Positions 25,234 through 33,719 of a DNA stretch of 64,000 nt are shown here, one piece after another (positions within the stretch are counted from its first letter, which is position 1; each line of letters opens with the position of its first letter). The position numbers and the translations under genes are program-made. The DNA is taken from NCBI RefSeq assembly GCF_016907495.1, contig NZ_JAFBCC010000001.1:620001-684000 (forward strand), given 5' to 3'. The notes below the pieces were generated by a model that saw only the letters and a list, made by a program, of their open reading frames with translations, made no database searches and was not told where the DNA came from. Source of the DNA: Arthrobacter tumbae (GTDB taxonomy: Bacteria > Actinomycetota > Actinomycetes > Actinomycetales > Micrococcaceae).

Positions 25234-27159
25234 CTACCACTTTTCGCGGCGCCCGTTACCGGCGCCGGCGCCCTTCTGGTGACGCGGCTTGCGCTCGCCG
25301 GAGGAGGCACCGCGGTCAGCCCGGAAGTCGCCGTCGTGCGAGCGTTCCTGGCGGAAGCCGCCGTCGTGGCCGCGGTCACCGCGGTAACCCTCACCTTTGC
25401 GGTGCGGCTTCTTGAAATCGCCGGAGGGGCGCTCGCTGCTGGGGCGCCGTCCCTTGTCCAGCTCGAGGTGGATCAGTTCGCCGCCGATGCGGGTCTTGGA
25501 CAGTGCGCGCCACTGATCCTTGGAAAGCTCGGCAGGGAGCTCCACCAGGGTGTGGTCGGCGCGGATGTCAATTCCGCCGATCTGCGACGACGAGAGTCCA
25601 CCCTCGTTGGCAATAGCTCCAACGATGGAGCCGGGCATGACGCGCTGGCGGCGGCCGACGGCGATGCGGTAGGTGGCGTTGCCCTCGGTGAGAGTGCGCG
25701 TGGGTCCGCGGGATCCGAAGGCGTCCTTGCGGCCGCCTGCCCGTTCCTTCTGGCCTGCCGGCGCCTGCGGGATGTCCTTGACCAGGATGGGGTTACCGCC
25801 CTGGGACATGACGGCAAGCGCAGCGGCGATCTCCGCGGCGGGCACATTGTGCTCGTCCTCGTAGTTGCTGATCAGGTCGCGGAAGATTGAGACGTCCTCG
25901 GTGGCGAGGGTCTCGGTGATGCGCTCCGCGAACTTGTTCAGGCGGAGCTCGTTGACAGCCTCCGTGGAGGGCAGGTGCATCTGCTCGACCGGCTGGCGCG
26001 TTGCCTTCTCAATGGAACGCAGCAGGTACTTCTCCCGCGGCGTGATGAACAGGATGGCGTCGCCTGCGCGGCCTGCGCGGCCGGTGCGTCCGATGCGGTG
26101 GACGTAGGACTCGGTGTCATGCGGGATGTCGTAGTTGACCACGAGGGAGATGCGCTCAACATCGAGGCCACGGGCTGCGACGTCCGTTGCCACGAGGATG
26201 TCGATCTTTCCATCACGCAGAGCCTCGATGGTGCGCTCACGCTGCTGCTGGGGAATGTCACCGTTGATGGCAGCGGCCTGGAAGCCCCGGGAACGCAACT
26301 TGTCCGCCAGGTCTTCAGTGGCCATTTTGGTGCGCACGAAGGCGATGATTCCGTCGAAGTCCTCGACCTCAAGGATGCGCGTCATGGCGTCGAGCTTGTG
26401 CGGGCCCATCACCTGCAGGAACCGCTGCCGGGTGTTGGCACCGGTGGTGGTCTTCGACTTGACCGTGATTTCCTGCGGGTTGTTCAGGTACTTCTGGGCG
26501 ATACGGCGGATGGCGCTCGGCATGGTCGCGGAGAACAGCGCTACCTGCTTGTCCTCCGGGGTCCCTGCGAGGATCTGCTCCACGTCGTCGGCGAAGCCCA
26601 TGCGCAGCATCTCGTCAGCTTCATCGAGCACGAGGTACTGCAGGTTGGACAGGTCCAGCGATCCCTTGGACAGGTGGTCGATGACACGGCCGGGGGTGCC
26701 GACCACTACCTGCGCGCCGCGGCGAAGGCCTGCCAGCTGCGGCCCATAGGGCGAACCGCCGTAGACGGGCAGCACCGTGAAGTTTTCGATGTGCTTGGCG
26801 TAGGAGGCAAACGCCTCTGCGACCTGGAGCGCGAGCTCGCGGGTCGGTGCAAGGACGAGGACCTGGGTGAACTTCGCCGGACCGTTGAGATCCGCAAGCT
26901 CAGCCATCCTGGACAGTGCAGGGACAGCGAACGCGGCGGTCTTGCCGGTGCCGGTCTGGGCGAGGCCGACGACGTCGCGCCCTTCCAGCAGTACCGGAAT
27001 GGTGGCCGCCTGGATGGGCGAAGGCTTTTCATAGCCGACGTCGGACAGTGCGGCAAGCACGCGGCCGTCGAGGTTGAAGTCCGCGAACGTGACATCCGGG
27101 GTGCCGGTGGCTTCGGTTTCAGGTGTGGCGTTAACGTCAGGGGCAAGGTTTTCAGGCAT
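25234..27159 (-). CDS. deaD: DEAD-box RNA helicase (DeaD/CsdA type)
   Basis: The 641-residue protein has the full DEAD-box core: Q-motif region FADFNLDGRVLAAL, motif I AQTGTGKTAAF, motif II VLDEADEML, motif III SAT, and motifs V-VI ATDVAARGLDVERI and HRIGRTGRAGRAG. It is followed by a DbpA-type RNA-binding domain (TYRIAVGRRQRVMPGSIVGAI) and a basic, Gly/Arg/His-rich tail. This architecture is that of DeaD/CsdA, which remodels structured RNA during ribosome assembly and in the cold. ATG 27159 gives the normal N-terminus, although the frame is open further upstream. The upstream region of over 400 bp leaves room for a long regulated leader, as in cold-shock helicase genes. Confidence 0.93.
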   Translation of the reverse strand: MPENLAPDVNATPETEATGTPDVTFADFNLDGRVLAALSDVGYEKPSPIQAATIPVLLEGRDVVGLAQTGTGKTAAFAVPALSRMAELADLNGPAKFTQVLVLAPTRELALQVAEAFASYAKHIENFTVLPVYGGSPYGPQLAGLRRGAQVVVGTPGRVIDHLSKGSLDLSNLQYLVLDEADEMLRMGFADDVEQILAGTPEDKQVALFSATMPSAIRRIAQKYLNNPQEITVKSKTTTGANTRQRFLQVMGPHKLDAMTRILEVEDFDGIIAFVRTKMATEDLADKLRSRGFQAAAINGDIPQQQRERTIEALRDGKIDILVATDVAARGLDVERISLVVNYDIPHDTESYVHRIGRTGRAGRAGDAILFITPREKYLLRSIEKATRQPVEQMHLPSTEAVNELRLNKFAERITETLATEDVSIFRDLISNYEDEHNVPAAEIAAALAVMSQGGNPILVKDIPQAPAGQKERAGGRKDAFGSRGPTRTLTEGNATYRIAVGRRQRVMPGSIVGAIANEGGLSSSQIGGIDIRADHTLVELPAELSKDQWRALSKTRIGGELIHLELDKGRRPSSERPSGDFKKPHRKGEGYRGDRGHDGGFRQERSHDGDFRADRGASSGERKPRHQKGAGAGNGRREKW

Positions 27160-27581
27160 GGGGAAGTTGACCTTCACTAGGAGCCGGGCGGCGTTGATGA
27201 GCCGCATGAACAGGAAATCCAGCGCTGTTTCAATCCCGCGGCAGGACCATACATTCCAACTTCGCACCGCTATCACAGCGGTGAAGTGCAATGTTTCTGA
27301 CCGGCGCTCCCTGAATGAATCTGCCCGCTTCGCAATACGTAGCGGGCCCCAACACAACCAATCCATGCCGCTTGAGGGCAGGAATAAAGGGAAAACCGGT
27401 GTGGGGGATGTTTCAAGTGTACCCCACCGAGCTCCCGACTCTTCCGTTCAAGACGCAATCGGGACGTGAGGCTGCCCACAGGCAAGGCATTGCGCACCAC
27501 ACACGGTTCCTTGCATCTGAGGTTGAGCATTGAAACACTGGCATCCCGATACTTCTCCTACTTGCTGCCTCAAGGATTCTC
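27160..27581. other. 422-bp intergenic region between divergent deaD and BCCT genes
   Basis: No reading frame with support is seen. The region holds both promoters and any leader of the helicase mRNA. The only clear structure is an inverted repeat CACCGCT-ATCAC-AGCGGTG at 27265-27283, about 105 bp before the helicase start. Confidence 0.6.
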
Positions 27582-29357
27582 ATGAAATCGAAACGGGATA
27601 CGGCCGCTCAGCAGAGCTACAACTCCGGCACGCAGCGAAGCAGAGGCAAAGCCGTCATCCTCGCTCCCCGAATATTCTGGCCCTCGCTGATCATCATCGT
27701 GGTTGCTGCTCTGCTTGCAATTCTGTTCCCGGAAGGTACGGGTACGGCGCTGGCGGCCGCACAGACCGGCGTCGTAGCGGTCTTCGGCCCTTACTACCTG
27801 CTGGTTGTTGCTGCGTTCGTGGTTTTTGCCTTCTGGATGGGGCTGAGCCGGTTCGGCGACATAAAGCTTGGCAAAGATGACGGTGAACCGGAATTCAAGC
27901 TGCTCTCCTGGTTCGCGATGCTCTTTGCGGCAGGAATGGGAATCGGACTCGTCTTCTGGGGCGCCGCCGAGCCATTGACGTTCTTCGTCAATCCGAAGCC
28001 GGGCGTTGAGGGCGACGCCCGGGAGCTCGCCAACGCAGCCATGACGCAGACTTACCTTCATTGGGGTTTCCACGCCTGGGGAATCTACGCCGTCGTCGGG
28101 CTCTCACTGGCCTACGCCATCCACCGCAAAGGCCGGCCCGTATCCATCCGCTGGGCGCTTGAACCGCTGCTGGGTAACCGTGTGCGCGGACGCGCAGGGG
28201 ACATCATCGACATCATCGCTATCGTCGGCACTGTCTTTGGTGTTGCCACCTCCCTGGGACTCGGAGTGCAGCAAATCTCAGCGGGCCTGGTCCAGATCGG
28301 TGCCTTCGGCGAATCCACTGATGCGCTCCTCGTCGGCCTCATCGTCGTCATCACGTTCATTGCTGTCCTGTCTGTGGTGAGCGGTGTCGGCAAGGGCATC
28401 AAGTGGCTTTCGAACATCAACCTCGGCATGGCCGCAGTGTTCCTCATATCGATTCTCCTGCTCGGCCCCACACTGTTCCTGTTCCGCGAATTTGTGCAGT
28501 CCTTCGGCGGTTACCTTCAGTCAGTCGTAGGGCTGTCCTTCGATTCCAGCGCCTTCGCCGGAGAAGCCGGCCGCGACTGGCAGGGCGCCTGGACTATCTT
28601 CTACTGGGGATGGTGGATGTCCTGGGCGCCGTTCGTCGGCCTGTTCATTGCACGAATTTCCCGTGGCCGCACCATCCGCGAGTTTGTTCTGGGTGTGCTC
28701 CTGGTTCCGTCGATGGTCAGCTTCATCTGGTTTGCCGTGCTGGGCGGAACCGCTATCAACCGCGCGTTCGAAGATTCCAACGGAGGCCTATTCGACCCGG
28801 CCGAGGGCATCGTGTCCGAGGAAGTGCTCTTCAACCTCCTCGAGAGCCTGCCGCTGGGCGGGCTGCTCTCTGTTGTTGCGATCGCGCTGGTGGCGATCTT
28901 CTTCATCACGTCCTCCGACTCCGGTTCCCTGGTGGTAGACATGCTGGCCTCCGGCGGCGAGACAGATCCGCCCAAGTGGAGCCGCGTGTTGTGGGCATGC
29001 CTGGAAGGTGCGCTGGCAATCGCCCTGTTGCTTGCCGGTGGACTCGCGGCGCTGCAGACCGGAGCTATCCTTACCGCCCTGCCGATCAGCATCGTCATTA
29101 TCGGGATGTGCATTTCGCTGTACAAGGCTCTCCATGCGGAGCATCAGTTGCTGGTGCGTGCCGAGCGCCGGCAGCGGCAGTCCGAGCTCCAACGCGAGAT
29201 CGGCGAGAACGTCACGGTGAACCTGTCCGAGAACTTCGATGAACATTTCGGCGATCAGGTCGATGACCGCATTGAGACCGCGCTACCCAACGATCTGCAT
29301 GATCGTCCGCGTCCCTGGCTCCCACGGCGCAAGACGAGGCCCGGACCGCGCACATAG
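27582..29357 (+). CDS. BCCT family betaine/choline/carnitine transporter
   Basis: The 591-residue membrane protein has about twelve helices and the BCCT hallmarks: AAGMGIGLVFWGAAEPL early, the tryptophan-rich segment FYWGWWMSWAPFVGLFIARISRGRTIREF (shown here as GWWMSWAPFVGLFIARIS), and SSDSGSLVVDMLASGG near the C-terminus. GMGIG in the unwound helix is the form found in sodium-coupled BetP. Transport of glycine betaine or a related quaternary amine is expected, usually for osmoprotection. A charged C-terminal tail of about 70 residues resembles the osmosensing tail of BetP. It is monocistronic and divergent from deaD. Confidence 0.9.
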   Translation: MKSKRDTAAQQSYNSGTQRSRGKAVILAPRIFWPSLIIIVVAALLAILFPEGTGTALAAAQTGVVAVFGPYYLLVVAAFVVFAFWMGLSRFGDIKLGKDDGEPEFKLLSWFAMLFAAGMGIGLVFWGAAEPLTFFVNPKPGVEGDARELANAAMTQTYLHWGFHAWGIYAVVGLSLAYAIHRKGRPVSIRWALEPLLGNRVRGRAGDIIDIIAIVGTVFGVATSLGLGVQQISAGLVQIGAFGESTDALLVGLIVVITFIAVLSVVSGVGKGIKWLSNINLGMAAVFLISILLLGPTLFLFREFVQSFGGYLQSVVGLSFDSSAFAGEAGRDWQGAWTIFYWGWWMSWAPFVGLFIARISRGRTIREFVLGVLLVPSMVSFIWFAVLGGTAINRAFEDSNGGLFDPAEGIVSEEVLFNLLESLPLGGLLSVVAIALVAIFFITSSDSGSLVVDMLASGGETDPPKWSRVLWACLEGALAIALLLAGGLAALQTGAILTALPISIVIIGMCISLYKALHAEHQLLVRAERRQRQSELQREIGENVTVNLSENFDEHFGDQVDDRIETALPNDLHDRPRPWLPRRKTRPGPRT

Positions 29358-29377
29358 TTCCGGGCGAGGGCACCAGG

Positions 29378-30040
29378 TCAGGCGGGGACCTGCTGCACCC
29401 GTATCTGTGCCAGTGCACGGGCGAGCACTTTGGCGACGTCCGGCGTGAGGATCGCGCCGCCGTCGTGCGCTGCCTGCAGCCTGGCCGCCTGGTCAGGTGA
29501 GAGGCCGGCGAAAAGCTGGCCGACGGTCACCCCATGCTCCGGCCGGTCTTCGACGACGACGGCGTCCCCCGCCTCGATGTGCCCGCCCTTGAGGACGCGG
29601 AGGTACGTGCCGATCCTGCCTTCAGCAGCGAAGCGCTTCACCCAGTTGGGTTCCCCCAGGTACCGGGCGAAGTTCATGCACGGGGTCCGCGGCTCAGTCA
29701 CCTCGAGGAGCACGTCCCCGATCCGCCACCGTTCGCCGATCACCGCGTGGGTGGCTTCGATCCCGGAGACGCGGAGATTCTCACCGAACTTGCCGGGAAA
29801 CATGTCGCGTCCCAGTTCGACTGACCAGAAGTCGGCGTCTTCCTGCGAGTAGGCGTACAGGGCCTTGGACGGGCCGCCGTGGTGCTTCCTGCTTGCCTGG
29901 ATGTCGCCGGTCAGGCCGAGCGGATGCACTTTGACGGGCCCGGCGGCGGCCCGCTTGTCGATCGCCGTGACGCCGGTGGAATCCTTCGTGGGCAGCAGGG
30001 CGTGAACGCGGCATACGGCAAGAAGGAAACCTGTTGTCAT
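29378..30040 (-). CDS. MOSC domain protein (YiiM-like)
   Basis: The 220 residues carry a MOSC domain with GDIQASRKHHGGPSKALYAY, FGENLRVSGIEA and the conserved cysteine segment TEPRTPCMNFARYLG. A C-terminal 3-alpha segment typical of YiiM follows. MOSC proteins handle sulfur bound to the molybdenum cofactor; YiiM-type members reduce N-hydroxylated bases with molybdenum. The ATG at 30040 is chosen because it gives the family N-terminus and lies six bases after TACCAT. Flanking genes give no further hint about its substrate. Confidence 0.85.
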   Translation of the reverse strand: MTTGFLLAVCRVHALLPTKDSTGVTAIDKRAAAGPVKVHPLGLTGDIQASRKHHGGPSKALYAYSQEDADFWSVELGRDMFPGKFGENLRVSGIEATHAVIGERWRIGDVLLEVTEPRTPCMNFARYLGEPNWVKRFAAEGRIGTYLRVLKGGHIEAGDAVVVEDRPEHGVTVGQLFAGLSPDQAARLQAAHDGGAILTPDVAKVLARALAQIRVQQVPA

Positions 30041-30046
30041 GTAGCG

Positions 30047-30052
30047 ATGGTA
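30047..30052 (-). promoter_or_regulatory. -10 element of a leaderless promoter for the MOSC gene
   Basis: TACCAT on the minus strand is followed by six bases and the ATG at 30040. Confidence 0.4.
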
Positions 30053-30084
30053 TCCGGACGCGCGCACGTCACGCGGCGGCGCTT

Positions 30085-30837
30085 TCAGGAGGCCGAGAAC
30101 CCGCCGTCGGCCTTGATGAGCTGCCCGTTGATCCACCGGCCCGCCGGGGACAGGAGGAAGGCGACGACGCCGGCCACATCGGCCGGTGTGCCGAGGCTCC
30201 CCGTTGGCTGCTGATGGATGAGCGCTTCGCGTACCTCGTCCGTCATCCAGCCGGTATCCACTGGACCCGGATTCAGCACGTTGGAGCTGATCTTCCGCTC
30301 TCCCAACTCACGCGCTGCGGCCATGACTATCCGGTCGAGTGCGCCTTTCGATGCTCCGTACGGAAGGTTGTGCACCGTATGGTCACTGGTCAGCGCGACA
30401 ATTGCGCCGCCGTCGTCCGGGCACTGCAGCGCGAAGGCGCGGATGAGCTGCCAGGCGGCACGTACATTGACGGCGAAGTGACGGTCGAAGCTGTCCACCG
30501 TCGTATCGAGGATGGATGAGTCAACGCTTTCCGCGTGGGAAAGCACCAGCCCGGTCAATGGGCCAAGCTCCGCGGCGTCGTGGATGAGTGCATCCGGTGT
30601 GCCCGGTTGCTCCAGATCTGCGGGCAGCAGCGTGACGCGCGAGCCGATGGCCTCCAGCTCAGCGGCGAGGTCCCGCAACTCGGTGTAGGGATCCGTGGCC
30701 TGGTTGACCCGCTCGTCATAGGGGTGCCAGTAGGAGAGGACAAGATCCCATCCCTCGGCGGCAAGGGCGCGGGCGATTCCCGCCCCGATTCCCTCGGGAC
30801 GGCCGGCGCCGGTGATCAGGGCTGATCGTTGCATCAT
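30085..30837 (-). CDS. Short-chain dehydrogenase/reductase
   Basis: This classical SDR of 250 residues has a slightly expanded cofactor motif, TGAGRPEGIGAGIA, the catalytic YGASKGALD (Tyr-x-x-x-Lys), and PGPVDTGWM downstream of the active site. The usual NNAG motif is replaced by LSHAE, as in some FabG-like relatives. The C-terminal GQLIKADGGFS is typical of FabG-type enzymes. Substrate unknown. The ATG pair at 30834/30837 follows TACACT by six bases, so translation probably starts at 30837 on a leaderless transcript. It is divergent from the amidohydrolase gene, with only about 65 bp between them. Confidence 0.85.
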   Translation of the reverse strand: MMQRSALITGAGRPEGIGAGIARALAAEGWDLVLSYWHPYDERVNQATDPYTELRDLAAELEAIGSRVTLLPADLEQPGTPDALIHDAAELGPLTGLVLSHAESVDSSILDTTVDSFDRHFAVNVRAAWQLIRAFALQCPDDGGAIVALTSDHTVHNLPYGASKGALDRIVMAAARELGERKISSNVLNPGPVDTGWMTDEVREALIHQQPTGSLGTPADVAGVVAFLLSPAGRWINGQLIKADGGFSAS

Positions 30838-30843
30838 CGGATC

Positions 30844-30849
30844 AGTGTA
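30844..30849 (-). promoter_or_regulatory. -10 element of a leaderless promoter for the SDR gene
   Basis: TACACT on the minus strand is followed by six bases and the ATG at 30837. Confidence 0.5.
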
Positions 30850-30902
30850 GGCAGACGGTAAGTTTGACTGTGACCCCCACCACCGGCGAAAGGTCTTCAC
30901 CC

Positions 30903-32078
30903 ATGACTGTCACAGCAATCGTCAATGCGCACGTCGTTCCCATTGAAGGCGAACCCTTCGACGGAACCGTGCTTATCGAGAACGGCAAGGTCTCCGCACT
31001 GGGAGCCGACGTTCAAGCACCGGAGGGTGCCGACGTCGTCGACGCCGCCGGCAAGTGGCTCCTTCCGGGCTTCGTCGATGCGCACGTGCACCTCGGCACG
31101 CACGAAGAGGGCGAAGGCTGGGCCGGCGATGACACCAACGAGATGACGGACCCGGTCACCGCCGGTGTCCGCGCGCTGGACGCCGTGAACCCCTACGACC
31201 CAGGGTTCGACGACGCCCTGGCCGGCGGGGTGACCTCGGTGAACGTGAATCCCGGATCCGGCAACCCGATCGGCGGCCTCGCCGTTGCGATCCACACGCA
31301 CGGCCGGTACATCGAAGAGATGGTGCTGCGCTCCCCCAGCGGGCTGAAGTCGGCGCTCGGCGAGAATCCCAAGCGCGTGTACGGCGAGAAGAAGCAGACG
31401 CCCTCCACGCGGCTCGGCACAGCCATGATCATCCGCAAGGCGTTCATGGACGCGCAGAACTACATGGGCAAGGCGGACGAGAACGCCCGCGACCCGAAGC
31501 TCGAGGCCCTGGCCATGGTGCTGCGCCGCGAGATTCCCTGGCGGCAGCACGCCCACCGCGCCGACGACATCGCCACCGCGCTGCGCATCGCGGAGGAGTT
31601 CGGCTACGACCTGGTGCTTGACCACGGCACCGAAGCGCACCTGCTCGCCGATGTGCTGGCGGAGCGCGGAATCCCGGTGCTGATCGGCCCGCTGTTCACC
31701 ACCAAGTCCAAGGTGGAACTGCGCGGCCGCTCCATCGCCAACCCGGGCAAGCTGGCGGCTGCCGGCGTCGAAATCTCCATCATCACGGATCACCCGGTCA
31801 TCCCGATCAACTTCCTGGTTCACCAGGCGACCCTCTCCGTGAAGGAGGGGCTGGACCCGGTCACGGCGCTGCGCTCCATCACCATCAACCCCGCGAAGGT
31901 GCTGGGGCTGGCTGAGCGCATCGGTTCCCTGGAGCCGGGCAAGGACGCCGACGTCGTCCTCTGGAGCGGTGATCCGCTGGATGTCATGCAGCGTGCGCTC
32001 ACCGTCTGGATCGGCGGCAAAGAGGTCTACCGTTACGACGACGTCGCACGCACCGGCGTCGTAGCTCCCCGGGGCTGA
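30903..32078 (+). CDS. Amidohydrolase (imidazolonepropionase/dihydroorotase-like superfamily)
   Basis: The 391-residue metal-dependent hydrolase has the superfamily landmarks KWLLPGFVDAHVHLGTHEEG (metal-binding His-x-His), a mid-protein IPWRQHAHRADDI histidine segment, and ITDHPVIPIN near the C-terminal metal site. GSLEPGKDADVVLWSGDPL ends the beta-sandwich. Related proteins are often annotated imidazolonepropionase-like, but substrate residues cannot be assigned here. ATG 30903 gives the usual start (VTAIVNAHVVP). GTG 30870 in the same frame, near a TAAGTT element, is an alternative. The next gene begins one base after its stop. Confidence 0.85.
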   Translation: MTVTAIVNAHVVPIEGEPFDGTVLIENGKVSALGADVQAPEGADVVDAAGKWLLPGFVDAHVHLGTHEEGEGWAGDDTNEMTDPVTAGVRALDAVNPYDPGFDDALAGGVTSVNVNPGSGNPIGGLAVAIHTHGRYIEEMVLRSPSGLKSALGENPKRVYGEKKQTPSTRLGTAMIIRKAFMDAQNYMGKADENARDPKLEALAMVLRREIPWRQHAHRADDIATALRIAEEFGYDLVLDHGTEAHLLADVLAERGIPVLIGPLFTTKSKVELRGRSIANPGKLAAAGVEISIITDHPVIPINFLVHQATLSVKEGLDPVTALRSITINPAKVLGLAERIGSLEPGKDADVVLWSGDPLDVMQRALTVWIGGKEVYRYDDVARTGVVAPRG

Positions 32079-32079
32079 C

Positions 32080-32532
32080 GTGGCACGACAGCCCCGCCCC
32101 GACCTTCCGCCACGGCCGCTGACCATTCGGGCAGCGATTGCCGTGGAGGTGCTGGTCAGCGTCCTGTTCCTGATCGCCGCCGCGAGCTTCCTGATCTCTG
32201 CGGCGGCCCAGGAAATAGACCGGGCGGGGCTGATCGGCCTCGGCGCGCTTCTGGGCGGACTCGCCGTCATTCAACTGGTGCTGGTTCTGGGCCTCCGGCG
32301 GGGCAAACGCGGCGCGCGCGAACTTCTGACCACGATCGGGCTCATTGTTGGAGTGCCGATCCTGGTCCGCCGCACGCCCGGGCTGTCCGTGGTGAGCGTG
32401 GTCATGCTGATCGGCGTGGTGCTGATGTGGCTTCCGACGTCCACGGCCTGGTTCCAGCGGATCAGCCCCAAGCCCCAGAACAAATGGGTGCGGCTGGCCA
32501 GCCGGACAGTGAGCCCGTTCCGGAAGCGCTGA
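32080..32532 (+). CDS. Four-helix membrane protein of unknown function
   Basis: This 150-residue protein begins at GTG one base after the amidohydrolase stop and so is co-translated with it. About four hydrophobic helices are visible, the first being AAIAVEVLVSVLFLIAAASFLI, with basic residues at both ends and between helices. No family motif is seen. It ends four bases from the convergent metB-like gene, leaving no room for a terminator between them. It is probably a conserved actinobacterial membrane protein without known function. Confidence 0.65.
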   Translation: MARQPRPDLPPRPLTIRAAIAVEVLVSVLFLIAAASFLISAAAQEIDRAGLIGLGALLGGLAVIQLVLVLGLRRGKRGARELLTTIGLIVGVPILVRRTPGLSVVSVVMLIGVVLMWLPTSTAWFQRISPKPQNKWVRLASRTVSPFRKR

Positions 32533-32536
32533 TCTC

Positions 32537-33691
32537 CTAGAGGCTCGCGAATGCCTTTTCGAGGTCCGCGATGAGGTCCTCGACATCCTCGATGCCGACG
32601 GACAGGCGCACCAGATTCTCAGGCACCGCCAGCTCCGTGCCCTTGACCGACGCATGCGTCATCTCGGACGGGTAGTTCATCAGCGACTCGATGCCGCCGA
32701 GGGATTCCGCCAGGGTGAAGAGCTCGGTGGATTCAGCGACGGTGCGCGCGGCCTGCTCGCCGCCCTTGAAGGACACCGAAATCATGCCGCCGAAGTCGCG
32801 CATCTGCCGCGCCGCCAGTTCATGGCCGGGGTGATCCGCCAAGCCCGGGTAGTACACGCGCTCCACTTCTTCACGGCCCTGAAGCCACTGCGCGATAGCC
32901 AACGCATTGGAGCTGTGCCGGTCCATCCGCACACCGAGAGTCTTCAGCCCGCGCGTGGTCAGCCACGCCTCCATGGGGGCAGACACAGCGCCCACCGCGA
33001 ACTGGATGAAGCCCACCTTTTCGGCGAGGTCAGCATCATTGAGGACGACGGCGCCGCCGCTTGCGTCGGAATGGCCACCGATGTACTTCGTGGTCGAGTG
33101 CACAACAACGTCGGCACCGAACGCGAGCGGCTGCTGCAGGTACGGGGTGGCGAACGTGTTGTCGACCACCAGCAGCGCGCCGGCCTCCTTTGCTACGGCG
33201 GCGATGGCTGCGATGTCCGTAATTTTCATCATCGGGTTGGACGGCGTCTCAACCCAGACCATGCGGGTGTTCCCGGACTTCACCGCGTTTTCGACGGCGT
33301 CGAGATCCGACATGTCCACCGCTGAGTTGGTGATGCCCCAGTCTGCGAGTACGCGGTTGATGAGCCGGTAGGTTCCGCCGTAGGCGTCGTTGCCCAGGAC
33401 AATGTGGTCGCCGGGCCTCAGTGCTGCCCGGATCAGGGCGTCCTCGGCCGCGAGGCCGGAGGAGAAGCTGAATGCGTGCTCCGCCCCCTCAAGAGCTGCG
33501 AGCTGGGACTGTAGGGAATCGCGGGTGGGGTTGGTGCCGCGGCCGTACTCATATCCGTTGCGCAGTTTGCCGATGCCGTCCTGCGCGAAAGTGGTTGTCT
33601 GGTACAGCGGCGGAATGACCGCTCCCGTGGTTGGGTCCGGGGTCTGCCCCGCGTGGACCGCGCGCGTGTTGAAGCCGTTCGATGAAGGCAT
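32537..33691 (-). CDS. metB: Cystathionine gamma-synthase / gamma-lyase family enzyme
   Basis: The PLP enzyme of 384 residues belongs to the Cys/Met metabolism family. Lys202 in VVHSTTKYIGGHSD binds the cofactor, and NGYEYGRGTNPTRDSL and FSFSSGLAAEDAL are conserved. Synthase and gamma-lyase are hard to tell apart by sequence. The gene follows a cystathionine beta-synthase gene on the same strand with a 28-bp gap, as the mycobacterial pair does, and that context favours reverse transsulfuration (cystathionine to cysteine). GlnR or sulfur control is not visible. The symbol metB follows convention only. Confidence 0.9.
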   Translation of the reverse strand: MPSSNGFNTRAVHAGQTPDPTTGAVIPPLYQTTTFAQDGIGKLRNGYEYGRGTNPTRDSLQSQLAALEGAEHAFSFSSGLAAEDALIRAALRPGDHIVLGNDAYGGTYRLINRVLADWGITNSAVDMSDLDAVENAVKSGNTRMVWVETPSNPMMKITDIAAIAAVAKEAGALLVVDNTFATPYLQQPLAFGADVVVHSTTKYIGGHSDASGGAVVLNDADLAEKVGFIQFAVGAVSAPMEAWLTTRGLKTLGVRMDRHSSNALAIAQWLQGREEVERVYYPGLADHPGHELAARQMRDFGGMISVSFKGGEQAARTVAESTELFTLAESLGGIESLMNYPSEMTHASVKGTELAVPENLVRLSVGIEDVEDLIADLEKAFASL

Positions 33692-33719
33692 TGCTCACCT
33701 TTCCAATCGTTAGGAAGCT

